A stretch of DNA of 64,000 bases from Amblyomma americanum (taxonomy: Eukaryota > Arthropoda > Arachnida > Ixodida > Ixodidae): positions 2,480,001 to 2,544,000 of the forward strand of contig NW_027526485.1 in assembly GCF_052857255.1 (NCBI RefSeq), read 5' to 3'. Below are positions 31,748-42,950 of the stretch, piece after piece (positions within the stretch are counted from its first letter, which is position 1; each line of letters starts with the position of its first letter). A model generated the notes under the pieces. It did no database searches. It was not told the origin of the DNA and saw only the letters and a list, made by a program, of their open reading frames with translations. Made by a program: the position numbers and the translations under genes.

Positions 31748-31798
31748 CGACTGGCTGAGGTAATGTCTTTGCTGGTTGGGCTGCCTCTGCTGCTTTGC
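31748..31798 (-). CDS. Host gene exon A: 51-bp micro-exon (most upstream seen)
   Basis: The acceptor CCACGTGTCCAG precedes base 31798 and the donor GTGAAGTGT follows base 31748. The exon has 17 codons, phase 0 on both sides: AKQQRQPNQQRHYLSQS. It is supported by the in-frame join to exon B and by Q-rich composition. It is the least certain exon because it is short. Confidence 0.45.
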
Positions 31799-31949
31799 CT
31801 GGACACGTGGATCAGGGAAAAAGAAAAAAAAAACACAATGACCCTCACGCGACCCGGATGATGATAGTTCACCAATGGCTTGTGTGCAAACGCAATATGA
31901 GAGCACAACTCTATCAGTTTTGAGGGTACTGCTGTGGATTCAAAGTCTT

Positions 31950-33090
31950 TTCTTCTGCTAGGGAATACAGCACAGTAGCAACATGAACGAGTCAAGAAAA
32001 GGATGCAGACACAGGCGCAGACAACTAACTGCGTTTGTCGCGTCAAACTGGCTTATACAGGCTGCAAGCCTCCAATCACTCATATTGTCATCTGTGCCCA
32101 GAAACAGCAGCTCTTTTTTGCTTAGACGTACAGAAGGCTTGCTGACACATTTATCAGAGAATTTTGAAATGCATGAGCTTCTGTTACCACCTTTGTGGTG
32201 GTGTCCTGGCACATGCATAGAACAGCTGTTCTTACGAAGGCAAGTGTACACTTCTTGCAATGGCTACAATGTAGGCATAGGTTCCCCGAGTTCATATCCT
32301 TGAGATTTCTTTTGTGTTGTTGCAGTTTGGTATTCAGACACCTCCCAGTTTGGCTAATACAGATATTGCCACATCACCGAGGGATTGAATAAACATTTTT
32401 TTGGCAGTTTACGAGATGCAGACAATGTTTAGTGAAGCAGTCATGCTCTCTAGTGGTGTCAGAGTTAACCATTCTACACAACTGGTGCAATTTCTTTAGG
32501 CCCAAAAAGACAACATCAACTCTTGCCTCACTTCCTATCTCTTTCATGTTGTGTGACACAGCATGGAGGTAAGGTATTCTTCCTCTGACAGCCCCTTGCG
32601 CTAGGTTCTACCCTCCTTGATTTTTTAAGCATGCTTTCTGCTGCAGCAATTAGAAGGTGTGCTGGGTAACCAGCTTCCTCGAAACAATGCGCTCTTCACT
32701 GATGAGCACCTTCCTGCTGGTGTTTATCCCATTTTTCAAAAGCACTGATGAAGCAAGACTTAACGAAAGCCCTTTTTACTAACTTAGAGTGAGTGAGCCA
32801 TAGCATATGGAAGGACTGGCTTGTTGCCCCTTGGCTCGCAGGCCCAGTACACATGTTCAGAGCCGAAGTATACACCCAAATCCAAGAACCTAATGTGGCC
32901 GCTAACTGGGCACTTGTGAGTTACTGTCAATGAACACTGACACAACTTTGGACACTCATGTCTGAAAACACCCATTTGTCGTTTTTCAGGATTACCAGAA
33001 AATCGTCCAGACCTAAAGACGCTGACTATTCCAAACTCGGCGCATCGATCCTGTAGCTTACGGTCTCGCACAGAAGGGTATACATCGCTC
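31950..33090 (-). pseudogene. Penelope-like element copy 1: RT end and GIY-YIG, decayed
   Basis: On minus, the RT catalytic part FRFLDDFLVILKNDK (F-x-D-D) is followed by FLDLGVYFGSEHVYWACEPR, then PYAMAHSLSK-type and KRAFVKSCFISAF-type blocks and a long helical linker. A GIY-YIG-like block follows: VYSIPR, then ICISQTGRCLN, then a C/H-rich tail. This order (RT then GIY-YIG) is diagnostic of Penelope-like retroelements. Many frameshifts and stops occur. The 5' part of RT is lost at the minisatellite near 33.1 kb. Confidence 0.75.
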
Positions 33091-33103
33091 AAGATGGCCG
33101 CAT

Positions 33104-33285
33104 AGGTCGGCACACTCACTCACGAGTGCACTCATATCGCCTCACTCTCATCTATGAGTGAGTGGATGTGAGTGGACCCGAGTGTGAGCGAGTGAGTCGA
33201 GGCATAGGTCGGCACTCTCACTCATGAGTGCACTCATATCGCCTCACTCAATCTCACGTCTGTGAGTGTGAGTGGACATGAGCCA
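33104..33285. repeat. Minisatellite, about 100-bp unit, two copies rich in GTGAGTGAG
   Basis: GGTCGGCACACTCACTCACG (33108) and GGTCGGCACTCTCACTCATG (33208) start two units that share GAGTGCACTCATATCGCCTC. Each unit is itself built from degenerate CACTCA/GAGTGA words, so parts fold back on themselves. A third unit is not seen. Confidence 0.75.
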
Positions 33286-33790
33286 CTTCGCTGCCACTTC
33301 AGCAGTGGCAGCGGTGGAGAATGCATGCAAATCAGCACTCTGTTACTGCTTCGTGCAGCTATCACTGTTCACGCACCAACTTCAAGGCCCGCCTAGAGGA
33401 AAAACCTGCCTAACAACCACCCGCTCGAGTCCTGTGTCTGCTGTGTCCGTTTTACAGACACTTTCGCCTGGGTGTGTTGCAATTCCCGTTGCATCAACAG
33501 CCGCTGCTAGTATCACCAAGCTGAGATTCCAGGCAGCCCTACTCGGACAAGTGATACCCACCATCGCGCACTTCGGCAGTGGCAGCAGCAGAGAGTGTAC
33601 GCAAATCAACACCCTGTTAGTGCTTTGTGTAGGTTGGTGTTCTTTTTTAGCAATACCATGATATTCCACATTCAATTTTGAATTGCCATTTCCCTGCCGC
33701 AGTTTAGAGTGTTGAATTTCAATTCTGCGGGGTGTTCATACATTTCAGTGCATTGAGTGTTTTTTTTTTAGTGGTCTGCAGAGTTAATTA
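33286..33790. other. Upstream region of the CR1-like LINE
   Basis: A frame at 33272-33661 is S/T/V-rich with no recognised domain. It may be the LINE 5' region. Confidence 0.3.
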
Positions 33791-35315
33791 TGACTAAAGA
33801 GGCGGCAAAACAAAGGGAAGACATGAAGTCTGAATCTGCCAGACTGACGAACTTAAGCAAGAATTTAAGTTGCAACGAGAGGCACTGGAGCGGGACATGC
33901 GCAGTGAAATCAGGAAGCTGAAATTGGAGAAAAAAAAGCATTACCAAAAGCCTTGAGTTTGCTTTCAGCACTGTTGAGGAATTAAAATACCAACCTAAGA
34001 AGAAAGCTGCTGTAAACAAAAAGCTAGCAAGAGACAATGAGGCCCTCCCTGCTAAGTGCATTAGTCTAGAAAAGAAAAATTCGAATCTTGACATCCATTT
34101 TGTACACTCTGAATAGTATTCAAGGAGCTGCAATCTTCAGCTACGCAGTGTCGTCAAGCACGAAGATGAAAACTTTATCAACATCATCTCCCAAGTTAGC
34201 TCGCTCATAAACGAAAGCACATCTGAGTCTAGCCTGGATGCCTGCCACCCTGTGCCTATGCGAGATTCTGATAAAACAATATCTCTCTTCAATTCAAACC
34301 ACGTGCGAAATGCGATACAGCACTCATCAAGGCAAGGAAGCTGTGGCTTAAAAATACTGACCTTGGGTTTGATGAGACCACTCCCATATACACAAATGAA
34401 TACCTTTGCCCCAAACTTAAACTGCTTTTAGGAAAGGCCACCAGCAAAAAAAAAAAAGGCGCACCAATGGAAGGCTGTATGGACACAAAATGGAAAAATC
34501 CTTGCCCAGAAGACCGATGAAGCGCCGATCATTCATGTCAAATACGAGGATGAGCTCGACAAAATATGCTGAACGCGTTTGACAGTGTAGCTTGTTCTTC
34601 AATCAAGGAATACTTTCAGTTTGCTTTGCCCCATAATCTTAAATTGCCCCACACCTTGCAAACTTGAGTTCGGCATATCAATGCCCGGTCTGCATCTAAC
34701 AAGGAGGATGAGAAATTTTATTACATATTTATGTCTGAATCATGGTACCACAGTGACAGCAAAATAGTGATTATTGGCTATAACCGGTTTTTCGTAAATC
34801 GGTCTACTAGACGAAGAGGTGGCATCACAATCAATGCTAAGGATAGTATAAGATGTGAGTTAATCTCTGCTTTTATCATGACAACTGATGATCATGATAC
34901 CGTCACCTTGTGTCATTGCAAAGAAATTGTTTCCGTCTTGTACCGCCCTCCACAAAGAAATATCAAGGTGTTTTTGAATAAACTCGATGACCTATTGGAA
35001 TATGAAAACACAAATAGCTTTAGTTTAATTGGTGGGGGTGACTTGAATATCAACATCTTATCAGATAATAACCATGCAAATGATCTTAGAAATAGGATTC
35101 AAGCTTCTGGCTTCATAGACCTGATCACCTCGCCAACCCAAGTTACAGTTTCAAGCTGCTCTGCCTTTGACCTCTTGATTACATCCAACACAAGCATTGT
35201 TACCAGCGCTGGCACTATTACAAGTGACATCAGTGATCACTGTCCGGTTTTTATGACCTGCATCAAAAACACCAACTTAAGAGGGCTCACCAGCTACGAG
35301 GCAACTCAGATTTGA
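33791..35315 (+). pseudogene. CR1-like LINE: ORF1 (coiled coil) and ORF2 endonuclease, decayed
   Basis: ATG at 33791 opens MTKEAAKQREDMKSESARL, then frameshifted coiled-coil coding. The motif YSRSCNLQLRSV recalls the Y-S-R-R-N-N-L-E-I block of CR1/Jockey ORF1 RNA-binding proteins. A later part, TDLGFDETTPIYTNEYLCPK, is the ORF1 C-terminal domain. ORF2 begins near 34660 with HINARSASNKEDE. Its endonuclease reads FMSESWYHSDSKI, RRGGITINAKDSI, SVLYRPPQ, GGGDLNINILS and SDHCPVFM, covering the APE-type catalytic blocks. The copy is cut at about 35316 by inserted DNA and resumes near 37090. Confidence 0.8.
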
Positions 35316-35982
35316 ACTTTTTCGGTCGATAGATGGCAGCACTTAACTACTACAAAAAAGGAGGGAACTTCTATTTCCCCTCCAGGTGTGTAAATTCTAC
35401 CCCGACACCCCCTTGACCGCTTCACGGAAGTAGTAGTTCTTCTGCGAACAAAGTAGGGCCGAGAACTTTCTTTGTATATCCTGCCAAAGCTGGAAATAAG
35501 AATAACCCCTCTCAAGGGGTGGTGGTCAGAAAATGGACCTTTTTCCAGTAACCCACCACACAGCTGACACAACGAAAAATATGTTTTTGAGTTTGGGTCC
35601 CCCTAAGCTCCCTCGAATCTTTTCTAAGAAAATTCACTTACAATGAAAGGTGACAGCTAGGATGGGGTATACAGCCTATGCTGGTTTCCCATAGCCAGAA
35701 CAGATAAGTGTGAGTCATCTTTTGACACACCTTGGGAACACCTCCCCTTCGGCACTTCGGCCGGCTATTCCGTATTCCGCGTATTCCTCCGTCCCCACAC
35801 ACAATGCAAGCCTGGTGGCCGTGTACGAGTGTGGACGCCGATTCGGCGACGCGGCCTCAGTGAAAAGCTTTTTGCGCTCTCATTGTTTGCGCTGCCAGTG
35901 TTTATTTCGCATTGTCTTTGCTGTAAAGTAAGGGCAACAACTCTGATTTGAACTTTTTCTGTCGATAGATGGTAGCACTTAA
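35305..35982 (+). repeat. 636-bp segment bounded by 42-bp direct repeats
   Basis: GATTTGAACTTTTTCGGTCG at 35309 and GATTTGAACTTTTTCTGTCG at 35945 start matches that continue through ATAGATGG(C/T)AGCACTTAA. The left copy sits exactly at the LINE break. No LTR-type features and no coding were found between. Confidence 0.6.
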
Positions 35983-37089
35983 GCAAAAGGGCGGGAAGCG
36001 AGTTCTTGGTTAGCCCTGTTTACATGAACCAATAACGTCTGGTTGAGTAGGGGGTCGGGCTGAGCGAGGTCCACCCAACTCGACCAGTGCGTGTTTAGAT
36101 GAACTTGATTTTAGGGAGTTGAGACCGGTTCAACTGCAGCGACACCAAGCGTCGAGCGAGCAAGCAGTGGCAGCCTCCGAAATTGGGGCCGCCATCGCTG
36201 TACAGGAGGCGCGACGGCGCACGTGATAAGCAAGTGATAACCAAAAGAGCAAACGACGCACTGGGTGTACAACTGTTGCCAGATTATCTTAAAGCGTTTG
36301 GCAACGCTGGTCAAACAGGTGTTTCCTCCCGACCCATGACTGTGTGATAGAATGGTGCAGGTCCTTTGTCCAATTCCTCAATGGCGTGGGCCGTCTTGCT
36401 AACCCCCATCGATCGCTTTGTCATGGTAGGGAACGCTGTGCAGCTTGTCAAAACAGCGCGCCAGCTCAACGTCACGCACCATAAGGTTGAGCAAAAAAGG
36501 AAAGCAGAAATCCTTTCAGAAAACTGCCCAAGCAAGAAAAAAAGGGAAGAAAGAGCTCAAGTCCGTCCAAGTTCTGAGTAAAAACCTGCGCACACGAACA
36601 CAGACAACCAAGAGGTTGGTGGTAGAGTGTAGTAGCGACAAAAATATGCTGATGCCAGGTGGAGCCACGTCGCAGTGGTTACATATGGCACGAATTTCAA
36701 ATCCCCGCAGAAAATACATACACAACTTTCAGAGCCTGTAAAACGCAAACACTAGGCTCGATATGGATGAAAATTGCGGCTTAACAACCAAGAGAGAAAA
36801 AGGAAGGGAATGTTGCGGACGAAATTTTGATATGTGGCTTAGTTTTTTCACAAGATGACATGAAATACCGACATATCTAAAAGTGGAATTTTTCTGGATA
36901 TTTACCACTGAATTGTAAAAAAAATTAAACTTAAAAAATAAAATCTGTCCGCAACATTTCCTCTGTTCACTAAAAAAGAAAACGCTGCCCCAAACCTCAT
37001 GAAAATCTGTCCATTTTTAGACACGATACAGCTTCTGAAAGTTCCCATGTATTTCCTATGGACACTGTCACTGGTGAACCCTCTTAAGC
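35983..37089. other. Rest of the insertion into the CR1-like LINE
   Basis: Contains a GTTTACATGAACC word similar in style to Harbinger ends, a small MITE (36808-36957), and no recognised gene. Confidence 0.3.
36808..36957. mobile_element. 150-bp MITE-like element
   Basis: GAATGTTGCGGAC on the left and GTCCGCAACATTT on the right are inverted repeats around an AT-rich centre. No target duplication could be assigned. Confidence 0.5.
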
Positions 37090-37380
37090 CAAAAAATCAG
37101 AGAATCATTCAGTTTTCAGCCTATTGGAGTCATTCAAAAATAATATTAGCACATGTGACTGGAGCCCGGCGTTTAATGAAACAGCTGTTGGCGAAGCATA
37201 CTCCAAGTTCATAAAGATATTTATGCGAGTGTATACTGCACGCTTCCCATTTAGAACACCAAGTCGTTCTAAAAAGGCAAAAAACAAAATGTGGGTGACC
37301 CGGGATCACCTGAAGCAAACCAAACATAAAAACTGTCCTTACTTTCAACTCTTTGCATACGCACAGAGGAATACCTTAAA
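37090..37380 (+). pseudogene. CR1-like LINE ORF2, linker between endonuclease and RT
   Basis: The frame SVFSLLESFKNNISTCDWSP, then NETAVGEAYSKFIKIFMRVY and PSRSKKAKNKMWVTRDHLKQ, is the conserved stretch before the RT domain (W-V-T-x-x-L). It continues the copy at 33791-35315 on the same strand. It stops at 37380, where Penelope-like DNA begins, so the RT is missing. Confidence 0.65.
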
Positions 37381-37429
37381 ACAATCCATGGTAAAACAGC
37401 GTGGAAAAACACGAGGACGGAGCAAACAC

Positions 37430-38415
37430 GATGACACGAGCGCTGACTTTACATGGCGATTTATTACGCACATGTGTACATATACTATTCCCGCCATACA
37501 CTAAACAGAACAAAAATATTGAAGAAATACTGCGTCATCACTGAACATCTTAAATCTACATTTCTACAAATGCATGCTCCAAACAGGTGATTTCACGGTT
37601 AGCAGTGATAATGAGGGCTTGCTAATGCATGCTGCACCCCCCTTGTCAATGTGATCTGCCTCTACTAGTTCCCTTACTATCTGATCTTTATGTTTGAAGA
37701 TGACGGATGTCTGATGAAGCAATGGGGCGCACGTGTGCTTAGGTTGCCTGCAGTGCAGCGCCAAATTCGAACCAGCTGCCCTGTCCAAAGAATTGTGATG
37801 CTCCCTCAGCCGTTCGTTGAGACGTCTCATCGCCCAGTCTGGCCAACATGCCACCCACCGCATGAAAGGGGGATCTTGTACACTACACCTTCGACGCACT
37901 CAACCCTCCTCTCTACGTGCGCTGTGGTACAACCACCACCGATCCTCCTTCCTAGTAGGCCCTCTCGCTTCCGCTGCACAGCTCGGCAAATGTTGCTCAA
38001 TTAATTGCAAGACGAAAATACAATATCAATTTGAAATTTTAGCCCAACTTTCTTCAGACGGTGTGATAATGCGTGGACGTATGGGATGACAGCAATCTTC
38101 CGGCGCTCCGAGGCTTCATTTTCCTGAGGAACACGCTTATGGTCCCTTTTAATTTGGCCATCAAACCTTTCGCACAACATTTCGATAGTAGCCTTTCGTT
38201 TCTGGGCATTCTAAGCTGGTAAAGGATTGCAGTGCCCTGTCTTGTGTTCGCACCGCTCTCACCAAGTCGTGTGTCCATCTTATTGCGGAAGGTGTGCAAG
38301 GCCAAACTTCCAGGCTTAAGGACGCTGGTTTTTCAGTCGTTAGTATCGTGTTCCACTTTGTTTTATTTCTGATGGACATTTCACGAACTGCTTTTACTAG
38401 TAGCTAGTTTTACTG
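37430..38415 (-). pseudogene. Penelope-like element copy 2: RT end and GIY-YIG, decayed
   Basis: The minus frame RRLNERLREHHNSLDRAAGS followed by NLALHCRQPKHTC is the distal half of a GIY-YIG domain. It continues with HKDQIVRELVEADHIDK and ends CISKPSLSLL. Upstream (38100-38410), broken frames carry the RT thumb region. The edge at 37430 reads GAGCGCTGACTTTACATGGC, the style of a Penelope-like terminus. It lies head-to-head with copy 3. Confidence 0.7.
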
Positions 38416-38429
38416 TTAACCGAAGGCCC

Positions 38430-38870
38430 TTCGGGGCGACTGAAGCTGCCAAGCAGGTGCTGAGGTTATCGATGACGTACAGGCACTCCTGGATTTCGTG
38501 CCTCTGACGACAACAAAGTTGATCCTTCATGTCGGCACTAACGATATTATGTCAAGCTCCAAAGCAACAGCGTTCAAAAGGTATAGCGCCCTACTTGGTT
38601 ACATCAAGAGAGCGCCCAGAAATCACCCGAATATATGCGAGCCTCATCTTGCCAAGGACGCCAGACCGTCGTCGAGGGAACCAAAATGGCGCGTTCGTGC
38701 ACCGCTGCAACCAAGAAGCCAGCCACTTCAATCACCTTCTGCAACACTACTGTCGGCGTTCGCAACTCGTCTCCTTCCTACAGCACGGCTTCGAATGGCT
38801 ACCGACGGCCCGTTTTCTAGCAGCTGACGGCCTGCACCCAAATTTCGAAGGCGTTGCACTACATTGAAGA
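38430..38870 (+). pseudogene. SGNH/GDSL hydrolase-like frame upstream of Penelope-like copy 3
   Basis: Reading across two frames: GATEAAKQVLR (block I region), LILHVGTNDIMSSSKATAFK (the G-T-N-D block) and FLAADGLHPNFEGVALH (block V with D and H of the triad). It is a partial SGNH hydrolase of about 140 residues with at least two frameshifts. Such domains occur in LINE ORF1 proteins, including the tick LINE in this window, but this one differs in sequence and lies 5' of a Penelope-like RT. Hairpin c starts within a few bases of its last block. Confidence 0.65.
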
Positions 38871-39161
38871 ACCACGTTGCGCATTCAAAAGAGATAAACA
38901 CAGAAAAAAGCCAAGAAGACGAAAAGAGTGCAAACTATCAACTGAGTTTCTCTGAGTGAAGGTGCCTTATACATGCAGAATCACAGCAAAAAGAACAAGG
39001 GGAATGAGAGAGCGGGGAAGGGGGTACAGCCAGTCATCTCCTGATCAACATGTGCGTAGAAAATACTTCTCCACCTTGTACAATTTCTTCTTGGCTTTTT
39101 CCTGTGTTTGTCTCTTTTGAATGTGCAACGTGGTTCTTCAAAGCAATGCACCAACTAGCCC
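38864..39161. repeat. Foldback hairpin c (56-bp arms, 166-nt loop)
   Basis: Arms at 38864-38919 and 39086-39141 are complements with about four mismatches (TGAAGAACCACGTTGCGCAT at the left edge). The motif CACCAACTAGCCC follows the right arm (39149-39161), the complement of the motif left of hairpins a and b. The loop contains GTGCAAACTATCAACTGAGT, which resembles a Penelope-like start. Confidence 0.85.
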
Positions 39162-42100
39162 AACAAGTTCTTCTAAATTGCACTACTTGCTGGCCATCTC
39201 AGAAAGATCTGTTTCAAGCCGTTCTACAACAAATCTTCTCCTTCCTGGAATGACTGCGCGCCTGCACATGCTCCTCAACTCTGCACCGAAATTTCAAGTG
39301 CTGAAACTCTTCTTCCACGTAACCAGCCACATCGCCCCAGTCTTTCATCAAGACCCACTTCTAGTGGTCCTTCCTTAAAAAACCACCCTCCTGCTCCTCC
39401 GTCCAGCATCAACGAATGGCCTACATTAGCGTCCACTGCTTCCGTAAAGCATCTTCTTAACCACAACTGCTACTTCTGCTGCTACAAGTAGTAGCAACCG
39501 CCTGTCTACTAGCCGCACTATTAACCTAACGTCAATGAACAAGACGCCACTTCAGCCACCCAATGAAAATGCAGTAGCTTCTTCAGCCCAAAGCACCCCA
39601 CGCTCAAGGAACTCCACGTCTGGCATACTACTGTCAACGAGTGCGCCTTCGACTCACCCACTATGTGCAAGTGTAGGACCTATTTCAGCCTCGAGCAGTT
39701 CGTCGACCACCTTTAAGCCTAAGCCACACTCCGCAACAGCACGTCGGACTACCACTGCTATATCCCAATTTAACCACCACAACCTCCGCAGTACCAATCG
39801 GAACGTCTCCCGGCCTAGGAAGCATGACTGACTAGCCATGCCATTTTCAGGTAACTGTGAATCTACGTCTGTTTCACTCGGATTTCTAAAGCTTTCAAAA
39901 CTTGCCAAAAAATGTATTTGTCATGATTTGCATACTTCCAGCCTTAGCACCTACTTGGCAGCACTATGCCTCTTCCAAAAGTGCTTGTTAACAAAGAGTA
40001 CCAAATGCGCTCCCATTACAAACTCGGTTGTGTCGAATCAGCTGCATTAGAAAAATATGAAACCAAAAAACTAAATGAACTTCGCGCCTTAAAAACAAGA
40101 AAGTTACTTCGTGACAACGTGGAACACTCTTTTCCCCAGCAACAACTTAATGGTTATAAACTCGCTCCTCTTCAACAGCCGCAGATTGCCCCTCTGCTTT
40201 CTCGGCAGTGCCTGCCATCAACAAAGAACTTAGTAGTCAAGATAAATCAACCGCAATAAATCTCTCTGCTTACAAATTAACCTAGGAAGAAAGCAACGTG
40301 TTTGTCCCATGGCCTTAGTTTTTGCCCCTCTATAGGCGGCTACAGCGAGTTCCAGCTGTTGAAAGATTTGGACAATTTTGCCCGCAACCCGTGCCTTCGA
40401 GAATTTTTTATGACAAACCTAATTCTAATGCCCCGCACAATCCATTGCCATCTTACAAGCACTGGGCTCCTCCAACACAGCAGGACGAGTGCCTAGAGTT
40501 ATATATTGGTGCTGTACAAAAAGATATTTTACAACTGTACAAGAGTAAGGTATCTTTCCACCGTAATCTTTCAGTTCGCGAAACTAAAGCAATGAAACAG
40601 TTAGCATCCTGTAATGAAATCATCATTAAGCCTGCTGACAAGGGTGGAGCTGTGGTTGTAATGAACAAGAGTGATTATGTCGCAGAGGCACACAGGCAGC
40701 TAGCAGACAGTTTTTATCGACTTCTAGACTATGACCCCACAAATCAGTTCAAAGAAATTCTCAAGAATAGATTGCTAGACCTTTATAATGATAACCAAAT
40801 TACAGAAAATATTTTTCGCTCAATCATTCCACTTAGCCCGGTTGCTGGTAGGTTCTACTTGTTAACAAAAATCCATAAAGTAAACATTCCAGGTCAACCC
40901 ATCGTTTCTGGTGTCGGCACTGTTACGAAAAATCTATCCCATTACGTCCATACGCCAATTAATAGAATTCCGCCACAATTCCGTCCTACGTAAAGGACAC
41001 TACTATCTTCCTGTCCGATATCATTGATCTTGTCATTCCTCAGGGTTCTTTGCTTGTCACTCTGGACATCACTTCACTCTATACGAACATTCCGCATGCA
41101 GAACGTATCCGGGCAGTCGTGACCGTCTACAGTGAAGCTCGCATTGAAAAGATAGTTGACGGTGGTACATTGGCCACCTTACTTAAACTGATATTAGAAC
41201 TTAACAACTTTGAGTTTGACGGAAAGCCTTATGTTCAAATTAGTGGCACTTCTATGGGCACGTGCATTGGCCCTAATTATGCAAACATATTTATGGGTTT
41301 GTTGGAAACCAAATTTTTGAAAAGCTGGTCATTAGTACCATTTTACTACAGGTGTTACATTGATGATCTATTTCTTATTTGGCCCCATGGCGAAGCCGAG
41401 CTGCTTTCATTTACAGCCGATTTCAACAACCTGCATCATTCTATCTCATTTTCCATACGTACTCTAGATGTAAAGTGAATTTTCTTGACGTCACCGTTTC
41501 GCTTCATGAACACAGATTGACTACAATGGTGTACCGAAAACCTACTGACCGCCAGCAATATTTGCACTTTGACAGTAGCCATGTCAAACATGTTAAAACC
41601 AGCATCCCCTACAGTCAAACACTTCGGTTCAAACGTATCTGCTCGAAACAATCTGACTTTAAAAGCAACTGCGCCACACTTCGTAGAGCGCCCATTAAAC
41701 AAAATTACCTCCCTCAGCTGATCGATGACGCCATAAAGCGCGCAGATACACAATCCCGAAGGATTCTACTAGCTTAAGAAACACCAGATACTTCCTACTC
41801 GAATACCAACCTTGTCCTCACTCATTCTGCATCCGCACCAAAAGTTTTGGCAATCTTAAAAAAACACTAATATTCTCATGCAAAGTGTACGCCTGAAGGA
41901 AATATTCGTAGAGCCACCAAGGGCTGTTTGTAGAAGATCAAGAAATCTATGGACATACTAAAGTCTTTAAAAACTACTGCTCCGCAACCCACAGGCTGCC
42001 ACCCTTGCAACAAGAGCTGCTGTAAAGTTTGTCCGCATATGACTACGTCTCAGAGCGTTAGTAGCACTGGTCCAAACTTTCATTTAAAAATTCAGGGTGA

Positions 42101-42440
42101 CTTCACCTGCGATAGTGCGAACGTCATTTACCTACTCCAGTGTACCATATTTAACCTTCAGTATGTAGGCCAGACAGAAAGCCCCTTTAGATTACGCTTC
42201 AATAACCACAGAGCCCATGTTAAATCCCTCCCAAACCTGCCCCTATCAAAACATGTTCAGCTCCCAGGTCATTCATTTGATCATATTACAGCTACTATTC
42301 TGGAATCTGCATTTAAATCGAATCACGACCGAGAAATTAAAGAGTCTTTCCTGATCTATAAGTTTAATGCAGTATGTTCTGGTTTGAACGAAAGCACGGG
42401 GAAATTAAGCACCCTACCAGTTCAAACACCCTGATATCCA
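39162..42440 (+). mobile_element. Penelope-like retroelement copy 3 (Neptune-like), near full length
   Basis: An S/T/P-rich leader frame (39535-39831, with SAQSTPRSRNSTSG) is followed by an RT frame and a GIY-YIG frame in one orientation. It is the best-preserved Penelope-like copy in the window. Boundaries are approximate: the left side is hairpin c and the right side fades after the stop near 42434. Confidence 0.75.
40060..42434 (+). pseudogene. Penelope-like RT plus GIY-YIG endonuclease, three or four frameshifts
   Basis: Domains in order: the N-terminal block HGLSFCPSIGGYSEFQLLKD; KPADKGGAVVVMNKSDYV; RT2 FYLLTKIHKVNIPGQPIVSG; RT3 VTLDITSLYTNIPH; RT4 GTSMGTCIGPNYANIFMGLL; RT5 YYRCYIDDLFLIW with the catalytic D-D; RT6 VNFLDVTVSL. 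A linker and a C-rich knuckle (CHPCNKSCCKVC) follow. The GIY-YIG domain reads VIYLLQC, then LQYVGQTESPFRLRFNNH, and its conserved E follows further on (EIKES). Frame changes occur near 40985, 41465 and 41780-41950. All RT catalytic residues are still present. The protein copies element RNA and nicks target DNA. Confidence 0.88.
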
Positions 42441-42950
42441 CGATGTTAGTGCTATTCTTTTTCTTCATGCATATTGCACCACGCGTTTGCATTTATTCGC
42501 ACCTGTATGTTTAACTTGCCGCTGCACCATATAGCTAAAATTTCGCTACGTTCATCTTTTTACATCACAGCAAGGGTATGCTTCTTATTTCTTTTTTTCT
42601 TGTGCTTGGACAGAACAGGCAGATAGCGTCATGAGTTACTTTTTTTGTCAGGATGTAATAAAAGATAATACTGTTACCATTTATGCTGCTTTATCGTGAC
42701 CATGTTTTTTAGAGACCGTGCGTTTTTTTTAGTGTTTTTAGAGTGTAGAGCTTCTCGCTTCTCAAATTTTGCTGTCCAGTAATTCTGGTTTCTCATCTTT
42801 GGACTGTAAGCATGACACGTTTAATCATATGTCATCGCATTTTATAGCTAAGAGTGTTAACGCACTAAATTTCACAACGTACCCCTCCTGTTTAGCCATT
42901 GTGGCCCACATTCGTGTACCTACATATCGCATTTTAGTCACGTGTGTTAA
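42441..42950. other. Between the Penelope-like and piggyBac elements
   Basis: Non-coding. AATAAAAG at 42656 could be a polyadenylation signal for the preceding retroelement. Ends at the piggyBac target TTAA (42947-42950). Confidence 0.35.

Noticed and set aside
35305..35982. LTR retrotransposon with short LTRs
   Set aside because: The 42-bp direct repeats lack TG...CA ends, a primer-binding site and any gag-pol coding between them.
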